In this document: one piece after another, positions 1-11,635 of the stretch
Numbering within the stretch: position 1 is the stretch's first letter
Layout of the letters: the number at the start of each line of letters is the position of its first letter
Assembly (NCBI RefSeq): GCF_042242105.1
Contig: NC_092012.1
Coordinates: 11,137,470-11,201,469, forward strand
Origin: Pempheris klunzingeri
Taxonomy: Eukaryota > Chordata > Actinopteri > Acropomatiformes > Pempheridae
Direction of reading: 5' to 3'
Length of the DNA: 64,000 bases
Notes under the pieces: model-generated
Database searches by the model: none
What the model was told of the DNA's origin: nothing
Seen by the model: only the letters and a program-made list of their open reading frames with translations
Position numbers and translations under genes: made by a program

Positions 1-2817
1 CTGTTGCTTTGTAGAGACATCCCAGTCTTTGAAGCCCTCTCACTCTGCCAATGTTTATACCACGATGGAGAGTTGGCTGTGAGGCCAGCCTAGTTAGACT
101 CGAGGAGGAAGAGTCATCCCAGTTCAATTGGCTAACCAGAATTACCCTCGGTGCCTTTATAGTTCTCTAAAAGTAATTGGCATGCATTAAAAAGTTGCTG
201 TTACTAAAACAATGACATATCAAGGTTTGTTTGTTTTTTAAAGACTAACTCTCTCCTAGCAAAGCATTTTAAAACTAGATTGTAATACTTTCCAAAAAAT
301 ATGAAAGAAACTTTCATCTTATTTAGAAAATTCACCTGTTCATAGTCTAGAAAAATGATACATTTCAAGCAAGCTTTTCATGCAGAAACAGCAGCAAATA
401 CCAGCAATAGCACGAAAGATCTACCAAAGCTGTTATGGTTAAATGTATGGCATTTAGCATGTGTGGGAAGGCCAACAATATTTGGCTGTGAAAAGCATCA
501 GCTGATCAGTCGGAAAGCTGAAGGAAGCAGCAGATGTGTGTCTGTTGCTAAGCAGCGCCACAAAATTTCAAAGGCACAGCTTAAAGAAACATTTTCTATA
601 AAACTAAAAGAATGAATGAATGAAAGATCAATCTTGTGTAATATTTTAAAGGGGAAACATGGATGTAAATCCCAACCAACGCAAAGTAGTTAAAACATGG
701 TGGCTGCAGCTCAGGTGGTACAGCATCTGGGCCAACAATCATAAGGTTTTATTGAAGCGGGAACTGTTGTGGTTATAAGAGTTGTAACATGATATTATTA
801 GGGTTTGACCTTTTGAACGCAAATTCAATCCCAATCAGTAGGTTCTGGAGCTGACCCATGTTTTCTAAAACAACCACAACCAGTGGAAGAACACAGAAAA
901 ATTAGAAATTTCACATAAAGAAACCAAAACAGTTCATTTAGGACCCCATCACTCCTTAAAAGAATCTGAAACAATAGGTTTTCAGGGCCTTTAAAAACTA
1001 AATGAAATGTCTTTGGCATTTTTGCCTGTCAGGTGGTTGTTTTATTTGTGTTTGTGCTGAAAAGCAGCACAGCCTGCAGCTGAGGAGTTTAAAAACTTGC
1101 ACAGTGAGGTGAGTATATTTTGAATGCAATCAATCATTACCATGGCAGTCATTTGTAATATACCACAAAGCTCGGGCTGAAAATAACTGGAATTATCCTT
1201 TAGGTGATGGATGTAACCATACATTCAAAAAACTAATAAGGGGAAAAATCTTTACTGAACAGACATTTGCAGTCAAGCCGCTTTCCATTGAATTACTGGA
1301 TGTTCAGCCAGCGCTCAGAGACATCACTGTTTGATTGACATCAACAAAGAGGTTGCCGTGGGGTCTCGTTTCCAAGATAAAGTGCAGTCTATACAAGTTG
1401 TGTTAGTTCATCCCTACATCAGTTTAGCATGTTATCTTTTTCAAACAAGTCGCATTGATCCCTGCAAGTTACAATATGTATGATGATGAAATCTGACTGC
1501 AATTATATTTAATCACTACTTTTCCACAAATAGTATATGATCGTTTTCTGAGTTTGAGCAATTCACACAATTCACAGTGTCCTCCACATACCCACACATA
1601 CAGGTTATATCAGCGTTTACTACGTTACATTTTACTACAATTACATTTCACGATCTCAGCTTTGATTTGTATTTTTGGGCTGTGTTTCACATACTGTTTC
1701 TTTAAAATGGCACTGTCAGAGTACCAGCCCAGCATCCCTGCAAATTGCTTTAATAATGGACCGAATTTTGCGTGGGCGCTGGTGAATTCAGACTTAAAAC
1801 AGCCCAGCCCTTAAAACAAACACAGTGGGCGATCCAAGAACTCCCAATCTCCCATTCCTCGGTTGCATGTTCAAAATATGCTGGGAGAGACGGTTGTCGC
1901 AGAATTGAAGGCGTAGTTACCTTTTAACGTGTGATTGGATCGTGGGAATGTCTTAGCAAATACAGTAAGATACAGAGCTGTAATGATATAGGGAGCTACA
2001 GGACTGTTGGCCTCCACCCACACCTTCCTCACCCAAGCTGCTGGTGATCAGGAGGTGGACGATGAGAGAGAGATGCTAAAGACCACATTCTTTGAGGTAT
2101 TTGAAGTTTTTGCTCAATGAAATCCAAAGTCATACCTCCTATGACAGTGCTCTGCTAGCTACAACCCACTAGCTGACATATCACCATATGAAGGGTCAGG
2201 TGTCTTTAACCATACCATAGTCGCCATGTGCACACCTTAAATCTTAGTTGTCATTAAATGTAATTTTGCAAATTTGTTAATTGCCAATGTTCTATTGTGG
2301 TGAAAGGCTTTCAAAGTACAGACTGTAATAATATTGTAGATATATAATGATACATAAAGACTGGAATTTATGTCAAAAGAAAAAGTGCAGTGATTGTGCT
2401 TCACACAGAAGAAATTATACATATTAAATTAGACGTAGCTGATGATTTTAATTAGAGTAGTTAACTATTATAGCCATCTGCAAATGCTTTCATTTTCATA
2501 TAATGTGCGTCGCCATGTTAAGGACTTAAATGCTTAAAATGCATTCACATGGCAATAAGCTCAGATGCCACTACCATCAACACACAGTACTGCAAAAGCT
2601 CAAATCCACCCGCACACACAGGCCAACAGCAATATGCAGTGCAAGTGAACAACAGATGACTATCAATGCCACATCCCACAATTCCTTTCTTCCTGCTGTG
2701 GTCTTCTCTCCAGCACATGCTGCTGATCTTGAAGGAATATTGCTTTTCTGCTATCTTACAAAGTGTGACCTTACTCGCAAACGCACTCACTCCCCTACTT
2801 CACACCGAAATGGGGCG

Positions 2818-2848
<31 letters not shown>

Positions 2849-4355
2849 TCACCCAGATGAATACAGATATCTTCCTGTCATGTCAGATATGCTGCTCGTC
2901 CTCGGTGAGCTTCCAGTCTAAATCAAAAATCCATTATTAGTTTCATTTTGTCATCGGTCATAATAGGCCCAAATCAGAGATCAATGCATCATAGTGAGTT
3001 AATAAATGACTAGAGCGATAAACATTGGCTTATGGGTATGATCATGATTATGTAATACTTTCACTCAACAAGAACCATTTTTATGACACTGACTCAGTTG
3101 CTATTCTGTGATTAGACTGAATGACAAAGCTGGAGTGAAACTCAAACTGCTGAAAATGAAAGTGCTGAAGTTGATGCAGCAGCTGAAAATATGAGGAGAT
3201 CTTTCCTGCGATAGTGGAAAAACAGAGACAAAGCGAGATAGTGGGGAAAGATGGGAGCAGGGAGATGGATCCTCCTTCAGGTAACAAGACAGCTCTTTCT
3301 TCTATCTTTAAAGGATCAGTCTGGTGCATTACAACTTGAGTCTTGTTTTGTTCTGTCACTTATGATAGTGATGTACTCACCAAAGCCATGACTGAGATCT
3401 GAGTATGAGTACGATATAAGGTGTAAACAAGCCAACAGTCAAACCAGATTGTCTGAAGTGGGGGTAAAACCTCTTAATATATTGGTAATACTCCCGCATT
3501 TAATAGAAAACCTGCTACGGTAATAATGGCAAGTTAAAGTTGAACCAGGAAGTTTGTCTGTAAGCTGTCATGGATGTTTCCAAAGGACAGTTTGAGTGAT
3601 AATTTCACTGTTTGTCTTTATCTTTTCTCTTTTAAATTAGTCTGACTTACCTGAGAGTTTGTATAAATCCTGTATGTTTGCCCAAATTTGCTGTGTTTCT
3701 TGCCATGTCTCACTTTATTTGTACCTTTTCAAACCTCAAAAATTAATTTGGTGAGTACAATCTTATTACTAATAGAAAACTATTAAAATACAGCTCTGTC
3801 TCCTAGAAATTATTAATCTAATACTAATTTACGACACAATTGACTTGACAAATAACATTTTTTTTAATCTACATAATGAGGAAATGTTTTTAATGAACAC
3901 ATCTGTGAAGTTGCAAAATGTTCATACAGAACATATCTGCAAAACAATCACGAACAATGCATTTTTAATGTGTTTTTCCGCCGTTCGCTCTTACAATACG
4001 ATGTCCGCTCGTAGCACCTCAAACATGATTAATTTTGTTTGTCTTTATGTTTAGGTAGACACGGCATTTGGTTAAGGTCAGAGAAAGTCAAAAGTGCCTT
4101 GAGGCCTGGCTTTAATGTATGAACATGTAACCAAAACCACCCTAACCTTAACCAAAGACCTTCAGCTGCACAACTTAACCACACATTGGATGCAAAAGCA
4201 CTGCACTCTGCATGGCAGCCATTTACCTGCCTCCCTGCAATCAAATATAATCAAGGCAGCAAATATGTTTCTTTGGAATAAGAATTTAGTAATAAAAAGA
4301 TAATTTCTGGGGGACAGGGTTAGAAAATCAGACCCAAGTTGTAATATATTGTCCT
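1..4355. other. Intergenic DNA, no gene seen
   Basis: I find no reading frame here that resembles a known protein or is bounded by convincing splice sites. The only structured items are an (AC)n microsatellite at about 2822-2850 and a short inverted pair around 4067-4160 (TTTGGTTAAGGT and its complement), which belongs to a dispersed repeat type. The rest is AT-rich unique-looking sequence. Confidence 0.5.
2822..2850. repeat. (AC)n microsatellite
   Basis: Uninterrupted AC dinucleotide run of about 13 units. It accounts for the His-Thr runs of the open frames that cross it. Confidence 0.9.
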
Positions 4356-4865
4356 CACACTAACAGTTATCATCTTGTGTCTTGTAGAAGTTAACTTGCG
4401 TCTTGTAAGTTGCCGTTTGAATGGATGTGCAATGATTTGTACAAATGCGTTCATACAAATACTTAGAAAATTATATATATTCTTCCCATGTCCATACACA
4501 TTTGTTGCCAAAAGACAGTTTCAGATCTAAAACTGGTTTGCGTTTCCATAAATCTGCATTTATGGATCATGTGACACGCATGTGTTCACTTATTCACTCA
4601 CTCTCTCTTTTTCTCCTTTGACTGTTGAATGCATGCATGTCACGTGATCCATAAATGCAGACTCAACAGTTCACAGGCCCATTTTTCTGTCTTCTTGCAA
4701 ATAATCTATATGGACATGTGAAAAATTTGTGCAAAACTTAGATCCATGAATATGTATGCGTTTGTACAAATCATTCATTAAAATGTCAGTTTACGAGACG
4801 CAAATGAACTCATACAAGACACAAGTTGACTCCAATTAGTGTTAACGGATATGAGACATGTCTCC
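4356..4865. mobile_element. Imperfect foldback (inverted-repeat) element
   Basis: The left arm (about 4360-4582) reappears as its reverse complement in the right arm (about 4632-4860). The innermost 30 bp (4553-4582 against 4632-4661, core TGCATTTATGGATCA) differ at only about two positions. Further out the blocks AATGATTTGTACAAA, CTTGTGTCTTGTA and CATGTCCATA are shared with indels between them. No coding capacity is seen. This layout suits a non-autonomous foldback or MITE-type transposon, but no target-site duplication was identified, so the family is unassigned. Confidence 0.6.
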
Positions 4866-6712
4866 CTCCATTGTGATAAAATTAAAGCATAATTTGCGAG
4901 GATATCCTTTTGGGACTTGGTGCGTTTAGTGACCTACCTTAAATACGATACTATACTAAAGCTGCAGCACTGAAAAGGCCAGAACACACAGTAACAGCTC
5001 CACATATTTAAGATGTTTCTGGTTTCTACTGGTCTGAGGTTAAATTTTTGCTTCTGTTTATTATTCATTACTTGATAAAATGTAGTGCAGCACTTTTGTC
5101 ATATCTCACCTGCACTGCCTATTTATACTACAATGTCAACCAGTGAGTAAATTTTCATAAAGCTTATCTTCCACTATATTATACATAATGAATAAAAGAG
5201 GGCCTGCAGGATGTGCAGCAGACACTGATAAACGTGATCAATCCCCCGGAATGACTCTGCCGTTGAGTGTATTTTAAGACTATCTGGGGTTTATGTTCAG
5301 TCCCATTAAAGTGAGCTCACTGTTAGTGATTTGACCTTCAGTTCTTCTGTCATGAGCTGGAAATCCAGAGTTAAAGTGACATCTGGCTGGCATTCACTGA
5401 CAGCAGATGAGGAGGAGGTTTAGACGTGTGCATGAGAAAGAGATATTAAACCCCTAAGAACCCAGAGTGCGACTGACAGCTCCTCCACTCCTCTTGTTTC
5501 CTGTTCTTCATAGCTCATCTCCTTCCTTGTTGTTTTTTCTTTTTCACTTTGTCATCTGACAGATAACTGCACAACAGGAAGCTTTCCACCGAGGGGGTTA
5601 TTAGATTGCTTTTTTTACGCTCAAGTGCTCTTGCATACCATTACATAAAACATACGTATGTATTTACACAAGCAATCAAGCATGCAAAGCACATTTCTGT
5701 TTCAGACCAGACCTGATTCAATGATACAGACCAATGGGGTCTTTGGATCTAAAGAGATCAAAACCAGGGAGTGTCTGAATGTCAACATTTTATGAGAAGT
5801 TAAATCATGTTGGTTTGTCTTTTTTGCCAGTGGCTATTTTAGGAGTGAAATAGCCTACAGAACAAATAGCGTCATAGTTGTAGATCTACTAATTGGAATT
5901 CAACTGCCTTCATATTGATTTATTCAGTAACAGCTGGCCACAGACAGGGATGCAGTGAGGAATAAAGACCCTTAAATCTTTTTAATTTCTTTAAAATCCA
6001 CAGAGTGTACTTGTATTTTGTTAATTTATAGCAAAGATCAGTCTGTCTGAAAGTGTCAATTATAAAGCAAACACTTTATAAAACACATTTTCCATTACGG
6101 GAACCTGAAGCTGCTGAAGAACAGCTTTACAAATCCACCTGCCAGCTGTGTTTTGTTACGGAATGCAAAGGAAGCTCAGCTTCACCTCATTGTGAAGGCA
6201 ACTGCTGTCATTTTGGTTTAAAAGACTCAACATTTTATTTGCCACAAATAAAATCAACGAAACAGCACTCCTCTGCATTACAATTGCCTATAAATATAAG
6301 ACAGTTAGTGTGGTAAAAAAAAAAACCCCATCACACTGCTATTGAGATAGTCTTGTCAACTTTGCAAAGCAAAGTCAAACAAGTTGGTATCCCTCGAAAG
6401 TATAAAGCAGATGTGGTCACTTCACGCCACTGCGAATCTGAATGAAATCAGCGTCATCTCAATTAAACAATCAGAACATGACATCAGCTATAATGCTTTT
6501 GTAAGACAGGCAGCGATGAAGAGCTACACTTTGCATGAAAACAATTTTCTAAAATGACCACTGACAGAAAACAGAAAGTCAAGGGACGTGAACTACTTGG
6601 AAACTGGACCTGCACCCCAGTGAAAAAACAAAGACGTCTCAGAATGTGTGGTGAAGAACGAAAGGTCTCTCACTTCAAATAGGGTGTAAGTAAGTCAAAT
6701 AAGTCAAGTGCG

Positions 6713-6763
6713 CTCTCTCTCTCTCTCTCTCTCCCTCTCTGTCTCTCCCTCTCTCTCCCTCTC
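6713..6763. repeat. (CT)n low-complexity tract
   Basis: CT dinucleotide run grading into CCCTCT and GTCT variants, about 50 bp. Confidence 0.85.
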
Positions 6764-8370
6764 CAAATGGTTGTGTGTATGAACATATGGTTGACGGGGC
6801 TGTTTGTGTGCCTAGACAGTAGTGCTCATTGTTTAAGTAGTGTGTCTTGTGTGTGTGTTGTCTCCACACAATAGACAGGGACCTTTGTGTTTATATAAAT
6901 AAGGAATTTGACAGATTTCATGAATAATAATCAATCAAGTCGCCGATTCATTATGTGGGATTGTGGGATTGTTAAGTCTTTGTAGAGGGTCTACTGGTCG
7001 TTTGTAAAATTGTTTCATCTTTGCTTTGCTTATAGAATATGCTGTTTAATAAATAATTAGCTGATTATCTGTAACAGCTTGTGAGTGAGAGTAATATGTA
7101 GGCTACGGTTGTGTGCCACATCTTACAATAGTCATCCTTACATTAGAGGGTTGAAATGGGCGTCCTTTTCATTCTCATCATTTATTTTAACAGCAAGTTA
7201 TTAACCATGGAAGGCACTCTTACACCCTCGTGATTGGATTAGTTGTCCCTTTAGTTATCAATGGGGTTTCGGTTTTAGAATAAACAGAATCACCATCTCT
7301 GTTATACTCATTATTTTTCATCTAATTGTTTAAATCATGAATGTGAATCTTGATTATTTCTTTGAATCATTCTCTGTAATGAGAAGTAAAATAAAGGAAT
7401 GTTGAAAAGTAGTCTCATGACATTTCATTATGAGTGAACCAGCTCCATCTGACCTCTTGGCAAAGGTTTTATGCCAGCTACCACACGTCTTTGGCTAGCG
7501 ACTGAAAAAAGATTATAATTGAAGCTATTACCCTCCTTTTTTTAACAAATGTTTGATTATGAAATCCCCAATCACCTAAAAAAAAAAAAACTTCTATTAC
7601 AAAAACAACAGAATACTAAAAATTACTCTGACCCATTAAAAGCTCAACATTTTTCCTCAGCTTAATGTTTTGTGTGTCTTACACAAAATGGACAGATAGA
7701 AATGAGCACGACATCATGCCAGATGTTTAATATCAATATGATTTAATCTGCAACTTGACGTGTATGAATTAACGTTCTGTTGTTTATAACGTTCTTTTTA
7801 ATCTGCACTTGGTACCAGAGCAGATATTTTGCTGTGTACTGCTACTCGATTTCTTAGATGTTTAACTTTCTTTTTGTATCAGCTCCTACGATGTGGTGAA
7901 GCTTAAGGCGAAAAGTCACTAAAGATGCACAGACTTAAGTACTGCATCTCAGCGGGATCAGCAGTGCCAGCGGCAGTTCTTTCATATTAGACGTGATTAA
8001 TTGTAGCTTTTTTTTCTGTTATTGTATAATAACTCTTGGTGGGTTCATTAATATGACAACTCTCACATACAAATGCTCATAGGATCCACTGTTTTGGCCA
8101 ACATTTTGATTTTTTTGCCACTTTAAGAAAAAAATTGCCACGTTTAAGTGTATTTTGAGACTTTTTTCAATCTTTCCCAAGTTGAAAAGTGCAATCTGAT
8201 AAAATGGACATTTGCATTGCCATTTGAGATAGTCCACACTCAGAAAAGAGAAAGGTCTGAGGTACAATTTCGAAGGCATATATCTGTGGGCGATAGAAAC
8301 ATTTTCCCATTTCGTTTCCCATCTTTGTGGGTGTGCTTGTGTGTTGATATGCGTGCATGTGGTGCATTTT

Positions 8371-8405
8371 AAGTGTGTGTGTGTGAGTGTGTGTGTGTGT
8401 GTGTG
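8371..8405. repeat. (TG)n microsatellite
   Basis: TG run interrupted by one GAG step. Confidence 0.85.
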
Positions 8406-9255
8406 CTTGATGACATCACTTGCATGCAAGGTTTTTCCACACACATCCCTATTTGGCCCGGCACAAAGGCATACACACTTCAAAGGCGTGGGGCTTGGAT
8501 CAAACACATTGGGTGCAGGTAGGTGGTGAATGTACACAACTCTCTCCATGGCTCCGCTCCCTTCATCTACGGTGCTTTTCATGTCTATGCTTGCAGGAGC
8601 CTCATTCACTACAACACTTGAATCTTAATGTGAATAAATGAGCTTGAATAAAATTAAATTGCGGTTCAAATAAATCAGAGGGTGGAACCTGAATGTAAAG
8701 CGATACTTGACCCTGCGCCTTCGGTCATAAAAATCTTTTGATTTCAAGGACTGAGCTGGACAAAGTGCGGATAAACTCTCGACCTTCAAAGCCGACAGCC
8801 TTTCAAAATAGTCTCCTTTACAACCACAACAGTAGCTCTTCACTATAGGTACCACAAATCAGTTTTCTTCACAGCACAAGGCCTGTTTTCATCTCTTTTT
8901 AATAGAGATTTGTTTCTTCACAATCCTGAACTTTTAACAACTTTAAACTCTGAAAAGGAAAAAATGACCAAAGTTATGTTAGGCTATTGACATACACAGC
9001 ACTTGTTTAGCAGGACATTATCCTCATCTGGTCCTCAACCATCAATTTAACATTAGCTGAAGCCAGATTTGAGTCAAAACGGTAAAGTGCTCCCTGAGAA
9101 CCTGCGAGAAGTGGCCACTTATAAACTCCCACTTAAGTTGCTAGTAATCCCTGTGGCTGCTCTGCTGCCCAAGTCACACACTCCTTCAAGTTTATTCTTG
9201 AAGTTTGACTCGTGTTCCTTTGGGACCTGAAGGTCGGAGGCTGCGGAGTGAGTGT

Positions 9256-9328
9256 CCCCTCTTTTTTCCTTCTCTTCTACCCCCTCCTCCCCCTCCTCCT
9301 CCTCCTCTCCTTCCCCCCTCCTGTCTCC
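9256..9328. repeat. Homopyrimidine tract (CCT-rich)
   Basis: About 70 nearly pure pyrimidines, dominated by CCT units. Homopurine-homopyrimidine mirror tracts of this size can adopt triplex (H-DNA) structure; no function is implied. Confidence 0.7.
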
Positions 9329-10734
9329 TCACCTCACCCATGGGACACAGGGAAGGTGAAAGAGGGTCACACAACTCAAACGCATGGCCAACTCTGTGTC
9401 CATTGGCAAAGACTGATGGCGCGTTCAAATCAAAATCTATACTCAGGCTAAATTCAACTTTTTCGACGGGTATCTACACGCTGAATGATGAATGAAAGCA
9501 ATAATTCTGTTGAAATTGGCCAGAACGAAGCACCTAACTATAGATGTTTTTTTGTTTTATTTTGGATTTTTTGGTCAGTTCACAGAGTGAAATTAATAAC
9601 TTGCTGTTTGTTCTCACCACTGATGTGTACTTGCATCGTTCAAAACATAATATTGTGTAAAAATATGATTCTACCGCTGGACTTAATTGCTTTTTTCATC
9701 AAATTTGTATCGACTTTGCTTGCTTTCATCACACTAGCCTACTACACTATAATGTATTATTGTATTTTGGAAAAAGACAGCTGAAAGTTAAGAAGTTTAC
9801 AGCTTTGTCTTTATAACTGAGTAACATTAATCACTGTTAACCAAATGATATTCATAAAACTCCCCTTCCAACCCTGCAGATTCCTCCAGATTCAACTCCT
9901 CAGATTCTGTCTGTATCTTATTAAAGACCTAATGGAATGTGATTGATGACAAAATATTTCGTGATTAAAAAGACCTGTGACACAGAGATGGTTGTGCTGT
10001 TGAGTGGAGAAATGTCACCATGATGCTTTTAATGGGTTATTTTCAAATCGCCTCTGTGATTTACAGGATTGCAAATAATTTAATATGCCTGGCCAGTAAC
10101 ATTGTTGTAATAAGCCATCTAAAACAATTTATTGGATGTTCTCTCACAATAATTCATGAGGGTCATGCATATTTTATGAACAATCAATCAAACTCAAACA
10201 CCAGCAGGCCGGATAATGAGGAACTATTAAGAGGAATGAAGCCTATTCAAGCTCAGACATCGAGGAGGACTACTGTGAATATGGCATAGTAGTTACTGTG
10301 AAGGTGTGTGTTTGTCTGTATCTATCTATTTGTCCATGCGTGCGTGTGTGTGTGTGTGCATTTGTTTGAGTCAGTTTCTTAAAAACATGCAGCCTGCTTT
10401 GACATTTGTGACATTTGTCCAAATGTGGAGAAATTAGGTCACAATTCATTCCATCATAAATTATTGAACAATAACAAGACTAACTCCTGGGCCACACTGT
10501 GCACCTCTAACTGTGCGTGACGGCTATCTCGCTGAACACATGCACACATGTGGTGTCGACACGGACAGCGTGGCTGCTGCAGTGCTGCTGTTGCTGCCAG
10601 CCCTATCTTTCTACATTGAGTTTGGCTTTGATAATGACCATGGGATCCTCTGAGTACAACGAATATCTCCACCACATTTACTTGTTGAGGCATTTCGCTC
10701 AAAACCAAGAATCTTGAATGTCACGGCGTCACTA

Positions 10735-10880
10735 GAGGAAAACTCAGGAGAGCACTAATGTCATTAGGCTTCATCATCTGGGGACCATGAATATCTGTTG
10801 CCTGGCCCAAAGTGGTGGTGGTGGTGGGCCTACAGACTGACATTTCATCCTATAGAGCGACACCACTAGCATGGCAAAAA
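10735..10880. repeat. Fragment of a dispersed teleost repeat
   Basis: The phrases CATCATCTGGGGACCATGAAT, AAAGTGGTGG and GCGACACCACTAGCATGGC match the end of a dispersed family that is also present, more completely, at 37370-38100 and in part at 26270-26640 in this window. The family is recognised from general familiarity with fish genomes; I do not assign a name. Confidence 0.5.
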
Positions 10881-11044
10881 ATAATAACAATTAACAGTTA
10901 ATGGACATTTTGCACAGAGGTGTGAAAACCTAAGGACTCTGGGAAACTGAGTTCAGAAATGGGGCCCTTTGTTCAACAGACAAAGAAGCGTGTACCCCTC
11001 ACCATTTTGAGATGGTGGAGGCCTAACACAGGAGTCTCCCTGTA

Positions 11045-11560
11045 CAGTGGTGGAATGTCAGTAAGTAAGTAAGTAAGTAAGTAAGTACATGTACTCAAGT
11101 ACTGTACTTAAGGGCAAATTCTAGGCACATGTACTTATATATGGTATGTCAATGTAATGTAATGTATTTCTACTTCTACTTCACTACATCTTAGAAACAA
11201 ATATTGTACCTTTTACTTCACTACATTTGTCTGACAGCTTGAGGTACTTTACAAATTACGATTTTTCATACCCATTGTTGTCCGATCAAAACCATGTAAC
11301 TTCAAATATGGAGATTTTTAATGTTTGTGATAAACTGAAGGATGAAGTGTTCCGTTATGGATTGAGAAAAATTCTCCTCCTTCTTAAACTAAACAAACTA
11401 TTTTAAACCCTCTTGGATTAGCCGGAAAATGCATCATCACAAAGCTGTTTTTCTGAGCTCATGAAAAGTTGGCTTTCAAAAAAAAAGAAAAATTGGTTCT
11501 CACAGGACAGCGATACATCAAACATATGATCTTATAGACCATGATGCATTGCTACAGATT
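11045..11560. repeat. Dispersed teleost repeat with internal interruption
   Basis: Begins with a GTAA tetranucleotide run, then GTACATGTACTCAAGTACTG and the 'TTTTACTTCACTACATTTGT' block, and resumes near 11515 with ACATATGATCTTATAGACC and ATGATGCATTGCTA. These blocks, in this order, are typical of an abundant non-coding teleost repeat. The part from about 11290 to 11510 looks unrelated and may be an insertion or strong divergence. Confidence 0.55.
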
Positions 11561-11564
11561 AGAC

Positions 11565-11635
11565 AGACTTTATTGATTCCCAGTCTGGGAAATTTCATTC
11601 ATTCATTTCATTGTTACAGCACAATGAATAACACA
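11565..11635 (-). repeat. LINE-type 3' tail fragment
   Basis: ACTTTATTGATTCCCAGTCT followed by GGGAAATTTC, then a segment including TTGTTACAGCA. Read on the minus strand this is the '...AATTTCCC-N-GGGA-TCAATAAAGT' tail typical of fish non-LTR retroposons. Related tails lie at 31030 and 53410. Confidence 0.5.

Larger units (their letters stand above)
4866..10734. other. Intergenic DNA, low-complexity tracts only
   Basis: No gene is supported. The stretch holds a CT-rich tract (about 6713-6763), a TG microsatellite (about 8371-8405) and a pyrimidine-rich mirror-like tract (about 9256-9328). The longest open frame (8019-8609, minus) crosses the TG repeat and resembles nothing I know. The AT-rich segment 10020-10270 is dense in homeodomain-type motifs and is discussed as a possible regulatory element. 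Confidence 0.5.

Noticed and set aside
2530..2940. 136-codon open frame on the plus strand
   Set aside because: Extended by the AC microsatellite; overlapping frames on both strands are equally open.
8019..8609. 196-codon open frame on the minus strand
   Set aside because: It crosses a TG microsatellite (His-Thr run), has no recognisable domain or splice context, and has the composition expected of chance.
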